Shown: positions 56,702-64,000 of the stretch, in pieces | How positions within the stretch are numbered: the first letter of the stretch is position 1 | Layout of the letters: each line of letters begins with the position of its first letter | DNA from: Luteimonas sp. | GTDB taxonomy: Bacteria > Pseudomonadota > Gammaproteobacteria > Xanthomonadales > Xanthomonadaceae | Assembly: GCA_024707405.1 (NCBI GenBank) | Contig: JANPZU010000001.1 | Coordinates: 62,001 to 126,000, forward strand | Length of the DNA: 64,000 nt | Reading direction: 5' to 3' | Made by a program: the position numbers and the translations under genes | Notes under the pieces: model-generated | Database searches by the model: none | What the model saw: the letters and a program-made list of their open reading frames with translations, nothing else | Told to the model about the DNA's origin: nothing

Positions 56702-58324
56702 CTAGCTGGACTTCGCCGCCCGCATCGCCTGCACGCGTTCGGGCGGCAGGAAGCTGTCGCTGCGTGATTGCGGCCAGAAATTCTTGAACACCACGTGCTC
56801 AGGCACGTGGTCGAGCAGTTCGCCTTTCTCGACGAAGCGGTAAAGCGAGGCCAGCGAACGGATCTCGATCGGCGACACGCGGCGCAGGATGTGCTCGGGG
56901 CCGAGTTGCGCGGGATGCTCCAGGCCGGCCGCCCCCAACAGGTCGCGCAGCGCCTTGAGCGTGTTCTGGTGGAAATGGAAGACACGATTGGCCTTGTCTT
57001 CCACGTCCAGCGCACGCCACCGTGCCGGATCCTGCGTCGCGACGCCCGTCGGGCACTGGTCGTTGTGGCAACTGCGCGACTGGATGCAGCCCAGCGCGAA
57101 CATGAAGGCGCGGGCCGCATTGCACCAGTCCGCACCCATCGCCAGCGTGCGCGCCACGTCGAACGCACCGGTGATCTTGCCCGCCGCACCGATCCGGATC
57201 TTGTCGCGCAGGTCGAGCCCGACCAGCGTGTTGTGCACCAGCATCAAGCCTTCGTGCATCGGCACGCCGACGTGGTTGATGAATTCAGATGGCGCCGCAC
57301 CGGTGCCGCCCTCGGCGCCGTCGATGACGATGAAATCCGGCAGGATGCCGGTTTCCTGCATGGCCTTGGCCACGCCGAACCATTCCCACGGATGGCCGAT
57401 CGCAAGCTTGAATCCGGTCGGCTTGCCACCTGAAAGTTCGCGCAGGCGTGCGACGAACTCCAGCAGGCCGACCGGCGTGGAGAACGCCGAATGCGCAGCC
57501 GGCGAAATGCAGTCGATGCCAGCCGGCACGCCACGTGCAAGCGCAATTTCACCGGTCACCTTCGCGCCCGGCAGCACCCCGCCCTTGCCGGGTTTCGCGC
57601 CCTGCGACAGCTTGAGCTCGATCATCTTCACTTGCGGGTCGTGCGCGTTGTCGGCGAAGCGATGCTCGTCGAACGCACCCGTCGCGTCGCGGCAGCCGAA
57701 GTAACCCGAGCCGATTTCCCAGACCAGGTCGCCACCGCGCTCACGATGGTAGGAAGAGATCGAACCTTCGCCCGTGTCGTGGAAGAACCGGCCGCGTCGC
57801 GCCCCTTCGTTGAGCGCCCGGATTGCGTTCGCAGACAACGAACCGAAGCTCATCGCTGAAATGTTGAGCACGCTGGCATCGTAGGGCTGCGTGGCCTGGT
57901 TGCCGATCGACAACCTGAAATCGTGCGAATCCGCATGCGTCGGACGCAAGGAATGGTTGATCCACTCGTAGTCCACGCCGTAAGGGTCGTGCTCGCTGCC
58001 GAACGGCACCACGTCCATCACGTCCTTCGCACGCTGGTACACCAGTGCACGCTGCTCGCGCGAGAACGGCACCTCGGCCAGGTCGTCCTCGATGAAATAC
58101 TGGCGGATCTCCGGCCGGATCGACTCGAACCCGTAGCGGAAGTGCGCCAGGATCGGATAGTTGCGCCGCAACGTCGCACGCCGCTGCAACAGGTCGATCG
58201 TCCCCACCACCACCAGCAGGCCGAACGCCAGCACGCCCCAACCCCATTGCGGCCAACGCATCGCCAGCCACAGCGACACCAACGTCATCAGGATGCAAAT
58301 GGCATAAGCCAGGTAACGGGACAT
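56702..58324 (-). CDS. FMN-binding glutamate synthase family protein
   Basis: 540 residues. Two N-terminal hydrophobic helices (about 5-45) make it membrane-bound. The body is the FMN/2-oxoglutarate domain of GltB (MSFGSLSANAIRALNEGAR, then GQGAKPGKGG-like KLSQGAKPGKGGVLPGAKV), with a C-terminal iron-sulfur Cys pattern (CIQSRSCHNDQCPTGVAT). It lacks the glutamine amidotransferase domain. Stand-alone members occur widely in bacteria with uncertain physiological role. It converges on the DAACS gene. Confidence 0.9.
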   Translation of the reverse strand: MSRYLAYAICILMTLVSLWLAMRWPQWGWGVLAFGLLVVVGTIDLLQRRATLRRNYPILAHFRYGFESIRPEIRQYFIEDDLAEVPFSREQRALVYQRAKDVMDVVPFGSEHDPYGVDYEWINHSLRPTHADSHDFRLSIGNQATQPYDASVLNISAMSFGSLSANAIRALNEGARRGRFFHDTGEGSISSYHRERGGDLVWEIGSGYFGCRDATGAFDEHRFADNAHDPQVKMIELKLSQGAKPGKGGVLPGAKVTGEIALARGVPAGIDCISPAAHSAFSTPVGLLEFVARLRELSGGKPTGFKLAIGHPWEWFGVAKAMQETGILPDFIVIDGAEGGTGAAPSEFINHVGVPMHEGLMLVHNTLVGLDLRDKIRIGAAGKITGAFDVARTLAMGADWCNAARAFMFALGCIQSRSCHNDQCPTGVATQDPARWRALDVEDKANRVFHFHQNTLKALRDLLGAAGLEHPAQLGPEHILRRVSPIEIRSLASLYRFVEKGELLDHVPEHVVFKNFWPQSRSDSFLPPERVQAMRAAKSS

Positions 58325-58632
58325 TGCGCTCCTCGCGATCGTGCACCCTTCGCTGGGTGCGGATGGCTAATTTCCCGGCGTCCGACGCCCGGCACGACAG
58401 GCATTGTAGTCGCCGCATCCGAGATGGCCGGCGCGAACCCCGCCACGCAGATCCGGACGCGATCGGCGCAAACCTGCCCATTCGCGCCGGTGACGCATTG
58501 GGTCAGTCGTGGTCAGTGGGGCCACCCTACTCGTGTACCGCCCGGGAAATTCCCAATTTCCCTCCATGGCACGGAACCTGCTTCCAATTCCGGACGCATC
58601 TGCCATCCGCTTGGGGAGCCATGGAGAAGCCA

Positions 58633-58932
58633 ATGAAGGGAAACATCGTCACGATGGCGCTCGCGTGCCTGACGGTGGCGGTCGCACTCGGTTGCTACGA
58701 CCAGCGCGATGACGACAATGGCGCGGGGTTCCGCGATGGATTCGTCAGCGGCTACGGCAAGGCCTGCACCTTGCATGCGCCACAGATCCAAGCGCAATGG
58801 CATGACGCCGGCTACACGCGCGCGTATGCGGACGGCATGGCAATCGGCATCAAAGCCTGCGACAACGAGCGTTCGGTCGATGCCACCATCGAATACCAGG
58901 ACGAAGCGGTCACGCGCGTCGCAGCGCGCTAA
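58633..58932 (+). CDS. Small putative lipoprotein
   Basis: 99 residues. The start at 58633 has GGAG about 7 bases upstream, and the frame also opens at 58621. The N-terminus MKGNIVTMALACLTVAVALG followed by Cys suggests a lipoprotein. The mature part (GFRDGFVSGYGKACTLHAPQ) has two further Cys residues that could form a disulfide. No known domain. Preceding sequence is the promoter region of the glutamate-synthase-like gene. Confidence 0.6.
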   Translation: MKGNIVTMALACLTVAVALGCYDQRDDDNGAGFRDGFVSGYGKACTLHAPQIQAQWHDAGYTRAYADGMAIGIKACDNERSVDATIEYQDEAVTRVAAR

Positions 58933-59045
58933 TCGGCAGCGACGACATGGTGCCCGGGGTCGGGATCGACTAGTTTCGGCATCCCACTGATTTAGCGATA
59001 ATTTTCCGCACCTCATCCGACGGCGTACTCGCCGCCATACTCACA

Positions 59046-59083
59046 GGCTTGGTGGCAGAGTGGTTATGCAGCGGACTGCAAAA
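59046..59083 (+). pseudogene. tRNA-Cys (GCA) 5-prime half, cut after the anticodon loop
   Basis: GGCTTGGTGGCAGAGTGGTT and the following bases match the 5-prime acceptor, D arm and anticodon loop of a tRNA-Cys: anticodon GCA at 59078-59080, then AAA to tRNA position 38. At position 39 the expected 3-prime half (anticodon stem, T arm, CCA) is replaced by unrelated DNA. The 5-prime half looks intact. A tRNA-integrating element is the likely cause. Confidence 0.82.
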
Positions 59084-59087
59084 CGAA

Positions 59088-59114
59088 GAAGCCCTGAACA
59101 ATGTCCAGGGCTTC
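59088..59114 (-). terminator. Rho-independent terminator of the phage gene
   Basis: GAAGCCCTG and CAGGGCTTC form a perfect 9-bp stem around a 9-base loop. Read on the minus strand it is followed by TTCGTTTTG. It lies about 70 bases past the stop of the large phage gene. Confidence 0.72.
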
Positions 59115-59181
59115 GAGCCGCCGCAGCAGGGAACGATTCCCAATGCACCCGAGGGCGCGCGGTCAGGGCTTGCCTGCCAGT

Positions 59182-62100
59182 CTACTCCTTCTTCGGCCCG
59201 CTCAGGTACTCGATCGGGGACACGTCCTTGCCGTCACCGCTGGCCTCGATCGCGTCCAGCGTGCGGTTCAACTGCGACGACGGGATGCCGAACAGCATGC
59301 CGGCCAGGTTGATCTGAGCGCGCCGGTTGGCCGCATCCATCTCGCCCTGCGATAGCTGCGTGCTCGACCGGCCCACGGCCTCCCACAGTTCCGCGAACAG
59401 CCCCTTGGCGTCGTAGCCGCGTAGCTCGCTGGCAGCGATCGACAATCCCGGCAGGCCACCCATCGCAGCAGACAAGCCCTCGTCCGCAGCCCAGCCGATC
59501 ACGTCGTCCAGATAGCCGTCGTTTTCCTCGTCGTCGGGCCAGCGACCGCGGATGATCGCCGCGAGCATGCCCTCGACGATGAACAGCGACGCCATGTCCA
59601 TCGCCCACGACATGCCGCCCGACACGCTGCGGAAGTCGGCGGTGGCCGTGCGCTCATAGGCGGCGTTGAACTTGGCCGTCATGTAGGACTGCAGCACGGT
59701 GGTCGCGCGGATCAGTTCGGACTGCCGGTTGTTCTCCGACAGCGTGCCGCGCTGAATCGCCGTCTTGTCGATCCAGTCGCCGCTGGCCTGCGCACGGGAC
59801 ACCACGTCATCGGCGAAGGCTCGCGCGGTGGCCGGGTCGTCGCCGCGTTCCAGTGCCTTCTGCTCGGCGGCGATCCAGGTTGCGAGATCCACCGTCGCCT
59901 GCGACTTGCCCATCATCCAGTAGCCGTTGCGGATCATCGCCGCATGCGCGGCGCCGAAGGTGCCGGCCTCGGCATCCATGACGCGCTGGACGGCCTCCAC
60001 GTGCGTCTGCAGGCGTGCCCGCATGAACTCCGATGCTTCGGTCACGCGCTTGTATTCGCGCACCGGGTGGCGATAGGCACGCTTGACGCCCTCGACCATC
60101 TCCCGCTTTCCGAGGATGGTAGCCGACTGCAGCAGTCCGGTCTGCTGGAGCAACGCCGAGTCCACGCGCATCGTGAGCACGGCGGCAGTGAAGTTCGTCC
60201 GCAGCATGCGCAGGCCACGTTCCCACAAGCGCCGCACGCCGACCTCACCGGTTGCCACGTCGCGCAGCCACAGGTCGAGGCCGTTGACCAGCGGCGCCAT
60301 GTCGGTCGCGTTGACGGCTGCGGTGAACTCCTTGCCGTGGAGGACGTTGTGCACGTAGTTGACCGCATCGCCAAGCCGTAGATCGCGGATGACCTCGCGT
60401 TCGTGCTGCGTGACCACGCCCAGGTCGAGGCGGACGGTACGGCCACCGGAGCCCACGCGCTCCAGCGTGTGCCCACGCCGCGTCGCAGCCTTGGAGAATC
60501 GCCCGGTCTGCAGATCCCTGTAGGCCTCCGCGTCCATGATGCGCAGTTCCTTGACGCTGCGCGCTTCGTACTTGAGCGGGAAGTAGCCGCCGGAGATCGC
60601 CCGCTGCGTGCCGTCGGGCAAGGTCACCACGAACGGCGACGGTGGTACACGCTCGGGCGCCAGTCCCGTCCTGCGCCGCTGCGTGGCCGCGATGTCGTCC
60701 CAATGCCGGCCAATGGTTTTCCAGACGGCTTCGACGTAATCCCAGTCCCGTCCATCGAGCCGACCGAGGATGGCGCCGACCTGCTCGGGCGACAGCCGCC
60801 GATCGGTCTGTTCGAGGATCGCGTCGCGGTTGCCCTGGTTCCCCCAGTTGAGCGCCAGGGCGAGCATGCGCTCCTTCGACCACGCCGCGCCGACTTCCGG
60901 GATGAAGGTGCGCGACTTGAACGCCCGCAGTTCCTGCTTCGTGTAGTGCTTCAACTTCAACGCCGCGTGCGCTTCCTGCGCCGTGCGGATCTCCGCGTTC
61001 GTCCTGGCGTTCGCCGTCCGGATCACGCGGACGGTGTTCGTCCAGACGGCACCGTTGTCGGTGAACCCGTCGAGGTCGCGGGCGATGTCGGTGGCCGTGG
61101 CCGTCAACGCACGGGCGGACAGGGCTTCGTCGCGGATCTTCTCGCCCAGCTTCGGGTCGCCACTGTCGTGACCGCGCAGCTTGTGGTGCGCGAGTACCGA
61201 CTCGGCCATCGCCTGGTCGACTTCCTCGCGAGCGACCAGTTCACCTTCGAGTCGCAGCATGTTGGCGTCGTTGGCGGCGTGGACGATCGTCTCGACCGCA
61301 TCGCGCAGTTCCCGCAGTTCGCCCAGCTTGAGCTTGCGCAGCGGCATGCGGAACGCCTCGTCGGCGATGGCCGGCGGCACGTCCACGATCACGCCCTGCT
61401 CGGCCTTGGCCTTCATCCATGCCGCCAGCGATTGCTTGGCCTCCATCTGCGCGCCAGTAAGCGGCGCGAGGTTGAACCGCGACAGCAGGCCGACCAGTTG
61501 CTCCTGGTAGTCGCTGCCGGCCAACCCGATGCGCTGCAGCGCCCGCGTCTTCATCACCTGCGCGAACCGGCGCCCGGACTTCGTGGCGAAATCGCGGGCG
61601 TCCCGTGCCTCCCGCTGCAGCAACAGGGCGTGCAGTTGCCGGCGGCGTGCGGCGTGCAGTGCGCGCCAATCGCGCTTGATCGCCGCCTGGACGGCCTCGC
61701 GTGCAGCGCGGGCCTCGGCGAGCCGGTAGACCTCGGGGCGGATCTTCGCCACTTCCTTCTGCGACATGATCCGGCGGGCGGTTTCCTTCATCACCGCGAC
61801 ATGCGTGCGGATGCCGCCTGCCCGGCGCTCAAGCCCCTGCAGTTCGGCTTCCAGCGCCCTCGCCTTCGCGTCCGTGCCGTCGTCGGCCACGTCCGGGTCG
61901 GTGTCGAGTTCGGCGGTACGGGCATCGGTTTCGACGCGGGCGGCGTCGTCCAGCGGCGTCATCGTGGTCAGGTCGTGGATCAGGCGTGCGCCGGAATCGA
62001 AGCCGAGCACGGCGGCAGCGGCATCCGGATCCAGCCCGCCCCGCTGCACCGTCATGCCTTTCAGTGCCTCGGCGGCAGCGTCGCCGTAGCCGGCCACGAC

Positions 62101-63963
62101 GGCAGCGTGCGACAACTTCGCCCTGACCTCGGCGAATGTGCCATCGGGGAGCCTGCCGGTGCGCAGGATGCGCTCGGCGCGATAGACCGGCTGCTGTCGC
62201 AGTTCGGCCTCGACTTCGGCATGCGTCGTCTTCCACGTCGCTGCGGCTCGGCGCTCGGCAGCGCGTTCCATCTGTCGCTGGCGCTCTGCCTGCGCGTAAG
62301 TCTTGCGAGCCTCCTGCTCGGCGGCACGCGCCGCCAGGTAGAAAGCGTAGCTGTTCGCGTCCATCGCATCCGCCGGCAACGTCGGATCGGCGGCGTTGGT
62401 CTGCACGGTGCCGGTGGCGCCCGTGGCATCGGCATCCACCCGACGGGCCTCGGCCATGGTCTCGCGCACCAGCGCCTCACCATCGAACGCGGGCGAACCG
62501 GGCTTCACATCCTCGCCCGCGGTCAGGCGCATGGCATCGCGTAGCGCGGCATGATCGGACTGGCTCACGATGGAGACGTACCGGCCCAGCGGCACCGCGA
62601 CCTCCGCACCGGACAGTTCGGACTCGGCGAACGCCTCCGGGTTGCCGGTAAGCGTGGACACCGCTGCTTCCGTGCGGTCGCCGTAGTGGCTGCGCAGGGC
62701 TTCGAGCGGGACGAACACCTGCACGTCCGGCTGCGCCTGCTCGACCAGATCGGCCAGCAGTTCCGGCGCACGCTGTTTCAGCTTCGAGGCTTCGGCTGTC
62801 TCGACCATCGCATCGATGTGCTGCTGCTCGGCACGGGCCTCGATGCGTGCCCTACGGCTGGCGACGGCATGCACGACGCCGCGCAGGATTGCGCCGGCAC
62901 CGCCCGCGGCGATGGCCTCGCGCTCCAGCCCTTCGGCAACGGCATAGTCCTCGTCGATCGCGGCGCGGGTCAGAAGATCCTGCGCGATGCCCTCGACGAC
63001 CTCGGTCGCGGCTTCGGTGCCGCCTGCCACCGCAATGTCGGCAATGCGTCGCACGGTGCTGTTGCGCACGCTGTCCGGAAGCTTCTCCAGCACGCGCCCG
63101 ATGCCGAGGCGTTCGACCACGGCGGTGACGCCAGCGCCGGACAGGATCGCCATGTCGGCTTCAAAGGTGCCGATGGTGCCGGCGTCCTCCGCGCGCCCGG
63201 CCATCACGTCCGCGCCTTGCGCGGCCAGCGAGCCGGTCAACGTCTGCGGCGCCAGCAGCCCCTGCACGACCTGGATGCCGAGTTGCCCGGTGGCGCCCGC
63301 GATGTCGGTGGCGATGGTCTGGCGATCGGCAGGCACGTCGATGGCATCGGCGCCGGCCTTGATCGCCTCGCCACTGCCAACGAACGAATCGCCCGGACGC
63401 AACCAGATCGGGAGCCGCGATGCGGGGCCAAGCGCGAACGGGTCGAGTCCGACGGCCTGCAGTCCCCTGTCGATCCACCGCGCGCCCATGTTGTAGACCT
63501 GGCCGAGGCCGCCCAGCACGCCGCCTACCTGCCGCACAGCGCCAGCTGGTGCAGCGCGAGCCACGTCCACGGCCTCCTGCGGGTTGCGCGGGATGGCCTG
63601 GCTCATGTGGATGGCAGGCCCGGCGACCGTCAACGCCGACAGCTTCACCGGCTGCGGCAACTGCGCGAACCGTGCCAGCAGCGGGATGTCGTCCTGCACC
63701 ATCGCGTAGCGGTCGGGATCGGATGTCGCCCAGGCGGCCACCGTTGGCGGTGCCGCGGCGAGTTCGTCCCGGCGTACCTGTTGCCGCGCGCCTTCGGGAT
63801 CTGCGCGGACGGCGCCCACGGGTGCCCCTGTTCGCCTAGACAGGTCGATGACCTCGGCGGTCTTGTCGGGCGTGGTGTCCTGCGCAAGCGTGATGGCGCC
63901 GGCCTGTTGCTGGCGGCGTTCCGCAGCCGCGCGTGCAATGCGTTCCTGGTAGGCGTTGCTCAC
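59182..63963 (-). CDS. Very large phage-type protein (internal virion/ejection-like)
   Basis: 1593 residues from a GTG with GGGAG upstream. The sequence is rich in Ala, Arg and acidic residues with long helical stretches and repeated ARAA/EAAQ-type segments, as in phage internal virion or polyvalent proteins. The C-terminal part has a hydrophobic segment (SLFIVEGMLAAIIRG), then WPDDEEND, and ends in GPKKE. I recognise no lysozyme or peptidase motif, so the enzymatic role, if any, is unknown. It overlaps the end of the preceding gene by GTGA. Confidence 0.75.
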   Translation of the reverse strand: MSNAYQERIARAAAERRQQQAGAITLAQDTTPDKTAEVIDLSRRTGAPVGAVRADPEGARQQVRRDELAAAPPTVAAWATSDPDRYAMVQDDIPLLARFAQLPQPVKLSALTVAGPAIHMSQAIPRNPQEAVDVARAAPAGAVRQVGGVLGGLGQVYNMGARWIDRGLQAVGLDPFALGPASRLPIWLRPGDSFVGSGEAIKAGADAIDVPADRQTIATDIAGATGQLGIQVVQGLLAPQTLTGSLAAQGADVMAGRAEDAGTIGTFEADMAILSGAGVTAVVERLGIGRVLEKLPDSVRNSTVRRIADIAVAGGTEAATEVVEGIAQDLLTRAAIDEDYAVAEGLEREAIAAGGAGAILRGVVHAVASRRARIEARAEQQHIDAMVETAEASKLKQRAPELLADLVEQAQPDVQVFVPLEALRSHYGDRTEAAVSTLTGNPEAFAESELSGAEVAVPLGRYVSIVSQSDHAALRDAMRLTAGEDVKPGSPAFDGEALVRETMAEARRVDADATGATGTVQTNAADPTLPADAMDANSYAFYLAARAAEQEARKTYAQAERQRQMERAAERRAAATWKTTHAEVEAELRQQPVYRAERILRTGRLPDGTFAEVRAKLSHAAVVAGYGDAAAEALKGMTVQRGGLDPDAAAAVLGFDSGARLIHDLTTMTPLDDAARVETDARTAELDTDPDVADDGTDAKARALEAELQGLERRAGGIRTHVAVMKETARRIMSQKEVAKIRPEVYRLAEARAAREAVQAAIKRDWRALHAARRRQLHALLLQREARDARDFATKSGRRFAQVMKTRALQRIGLAGSDYQEQLVGLLSRFNLAPLTGAQMEAKQSLAAWMKAKAEQGVIVDVPPAIADEAFRMPLRKLKLGELRELRDAVETIVHAANDANMLRLEGELVAREEVDQAMAESVLAHHKLRGHDSGDPKLGEKIRDEALSARALTATATDIARDLDGFTDNGAVWTNTVRVIRTANARTNAEIRTAQEAHAALKLKHYTKQELRAFKSRTFIPEVGAAWSKERMLALALNWGNQGNRDAILEQTDRRLSPEQVGAILGRLDGRDWDYVEAVWKTIGRHWDDIAATQRRRTGLAPERVPPSPFVVTLPDGTQRAISGGYFPLKYEARSVKELRIMDAEAYRDLQTGRFSKAATRRGHTLERVGSGGRTVRLDLGVVTQHEREVIRDLRLGDAVNYVHNVLHGKEFTAAVNATDMAPLVNGLDLWLRDVATGEVGVRRLWERGLRMLRTNFTAAVLTMRVDSALLQQTGLLQSATILGKREMVEGVKRAYRHPVREYKRVTEASEFMRARLQTHVEAVQRVMDAEAGTFGAAHAAMIRNGYWMMGKSQATVDLATWIAAEQKALERGDDPATARAFADDVVSRAQASGDWIDKTAIQRGTLSENNRQSELIRATTVLQSYMTAKFNAAYERTATADFRSVSGGMSWAMDMASLFIVEGMLAAIIRGRWPDDEENDGYLDDVIGWAADEGLSAAMGGLPGLSIAASELRGYDAKGLFAELWEAVGRSSTQLSQGEMDAANRRAQINLAGMLFGIPSSQLNRTLDAIEASGDGKDVSPIEYLSGPKKE

Positions 63964-64000
63964 AGTGTTGCTCCCGGCATGTCGAGATAGGCCTCGATGA
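63960..64000 (-). CDS. C-terminal end of the preceding phage gene (partial)
   Basis: Only the last 13 codons are present (IEAYLDMPGATL before TGA). The stop overlaps the GTG start of the large protein as GTGA, consistent with one operon. Nothing can be said about function. Confidence 0.6.
   Translation of the reverse strand, partial: IEAYLDMPGATL

Larger units (their letters stand above)
59084..64000. mobile_element. Prophage-like element, left part, inserted in tRNA-Cys
   Basis: Begins at the broken tRNA-Cys and continues beyond the window. The only complete gene is a 1593-residue protein typical of phage virion/ejection proteins, with an overlapping upstream gene cut by the window edge. 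Integrase and right end are not in view, so the exact boundaries and element type are not proven. Confidence 0.65.

Noticed and set aside
59046..59300. A group I intron inside tRNA-Cys
   Set aside because: Some bacterial introns do interrupt anticodon loops, but no 3-prime exon (TCCG and T arm) follows within several hundred bases, and a phage-type gene and terminator lie there instead.

Overview
The window is GC-rich chromosomal DNA from a gammaproteobacterium, most likely in the Xanthomonadaceae (Lysobacter/Luteimonas/Stenotrophomonas type). Three things point there: an SOS box of the Xanthomonadaceae LexA form (TTAG-N6-TACTA) in front of an imuA-imuB-dnaE2 cassette, beta-propeller sensor kinases with NarL-type regulators, and a large TonB-dependent receptor of the type common in this family. 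No rRNA operon, plasmid origin or CRISPR array is visible.

Layout. (1) 1-18 kb: two related beta-propeller histidine kinases point away from each other in inverted orientation (minus strand at the left edge, plus strand at 14-17 kb). Between them lie an outer-membrane barrel protein, a MerR regulator, a seven-gene minus-strand block of oxidative and hydrolytic enzymes (haloperoxidase-like and other alpha/beta hydrolases, Ohr, metallo-beta-lactamase fold, GMC oxidoreductase), a divergent cytochrome P450 and an orphan LuxR protein. The right-hand kinase overlaps its NarL-type response regulator by ATGA. (2) 18-23 kb: small stress-type and metabolic genes (YciE/YciF ferritin-like protein, DUF4326 protein, zinc alcohol dehydrogenase, semiSWEET, isochorismatase-like hydrolase, tiny hydrophilic proteins). 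(3) 22.8-30.3 kb: minus-strand repair block with Ku, a second UvrA, the three-domain ligase LigD and a stress-type SDR. (4) 30.5-33.6 kb: FdhF/YdeP-type molybdoenzyme plus FocA/NirC transporter. (5) 33.6-42.6 kb: MrfB-MrfA-like exonuclease and helicase, then the SOS mutasome imuA-imuB-dnaE2 under a LexA box. (6) 42.6-45.2 kb: a more AT-rich insert with a 42-bp perfect palindrome, a XRE regulator, a secreted hypothetical protein and an IS3-family element, ending at a tRNA-Val. (7) 46.4-56.7 kb: a divergent locus that reads as a peptidoglycan-peptide scavenging system (TonB receptor, serine beta-lactamase-fold hydrolase, NlpC/P60 peptidase, L-Ala-D/L-Glu-type epimerase, MurR/RpiR regulator, L,D-transpeptidase-fold lipoprotein, DAACS symporter). 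(8) 59 kb to the end: a tRNA-Cys gene cut after its anticodon loop, followed by a prophage-like region with a 1593-residue protein.

Working together: regions 3 and 5 concentrate double-strand-break joining, lesion excision, crosslink-type repair and translesion synthesis within 20 kb. Region 7 supplies most steps needed to take up and dismantle peptidoglycan stem peptides.

Quality warning: at least seven genes are interrupted by apparent 1-nt indels, several clearly in short G or C runs. Sequencing or assembly error is a serious alternative to real pseudogenes, so these are annotated as frameshifted rather than as firmly dead genes.
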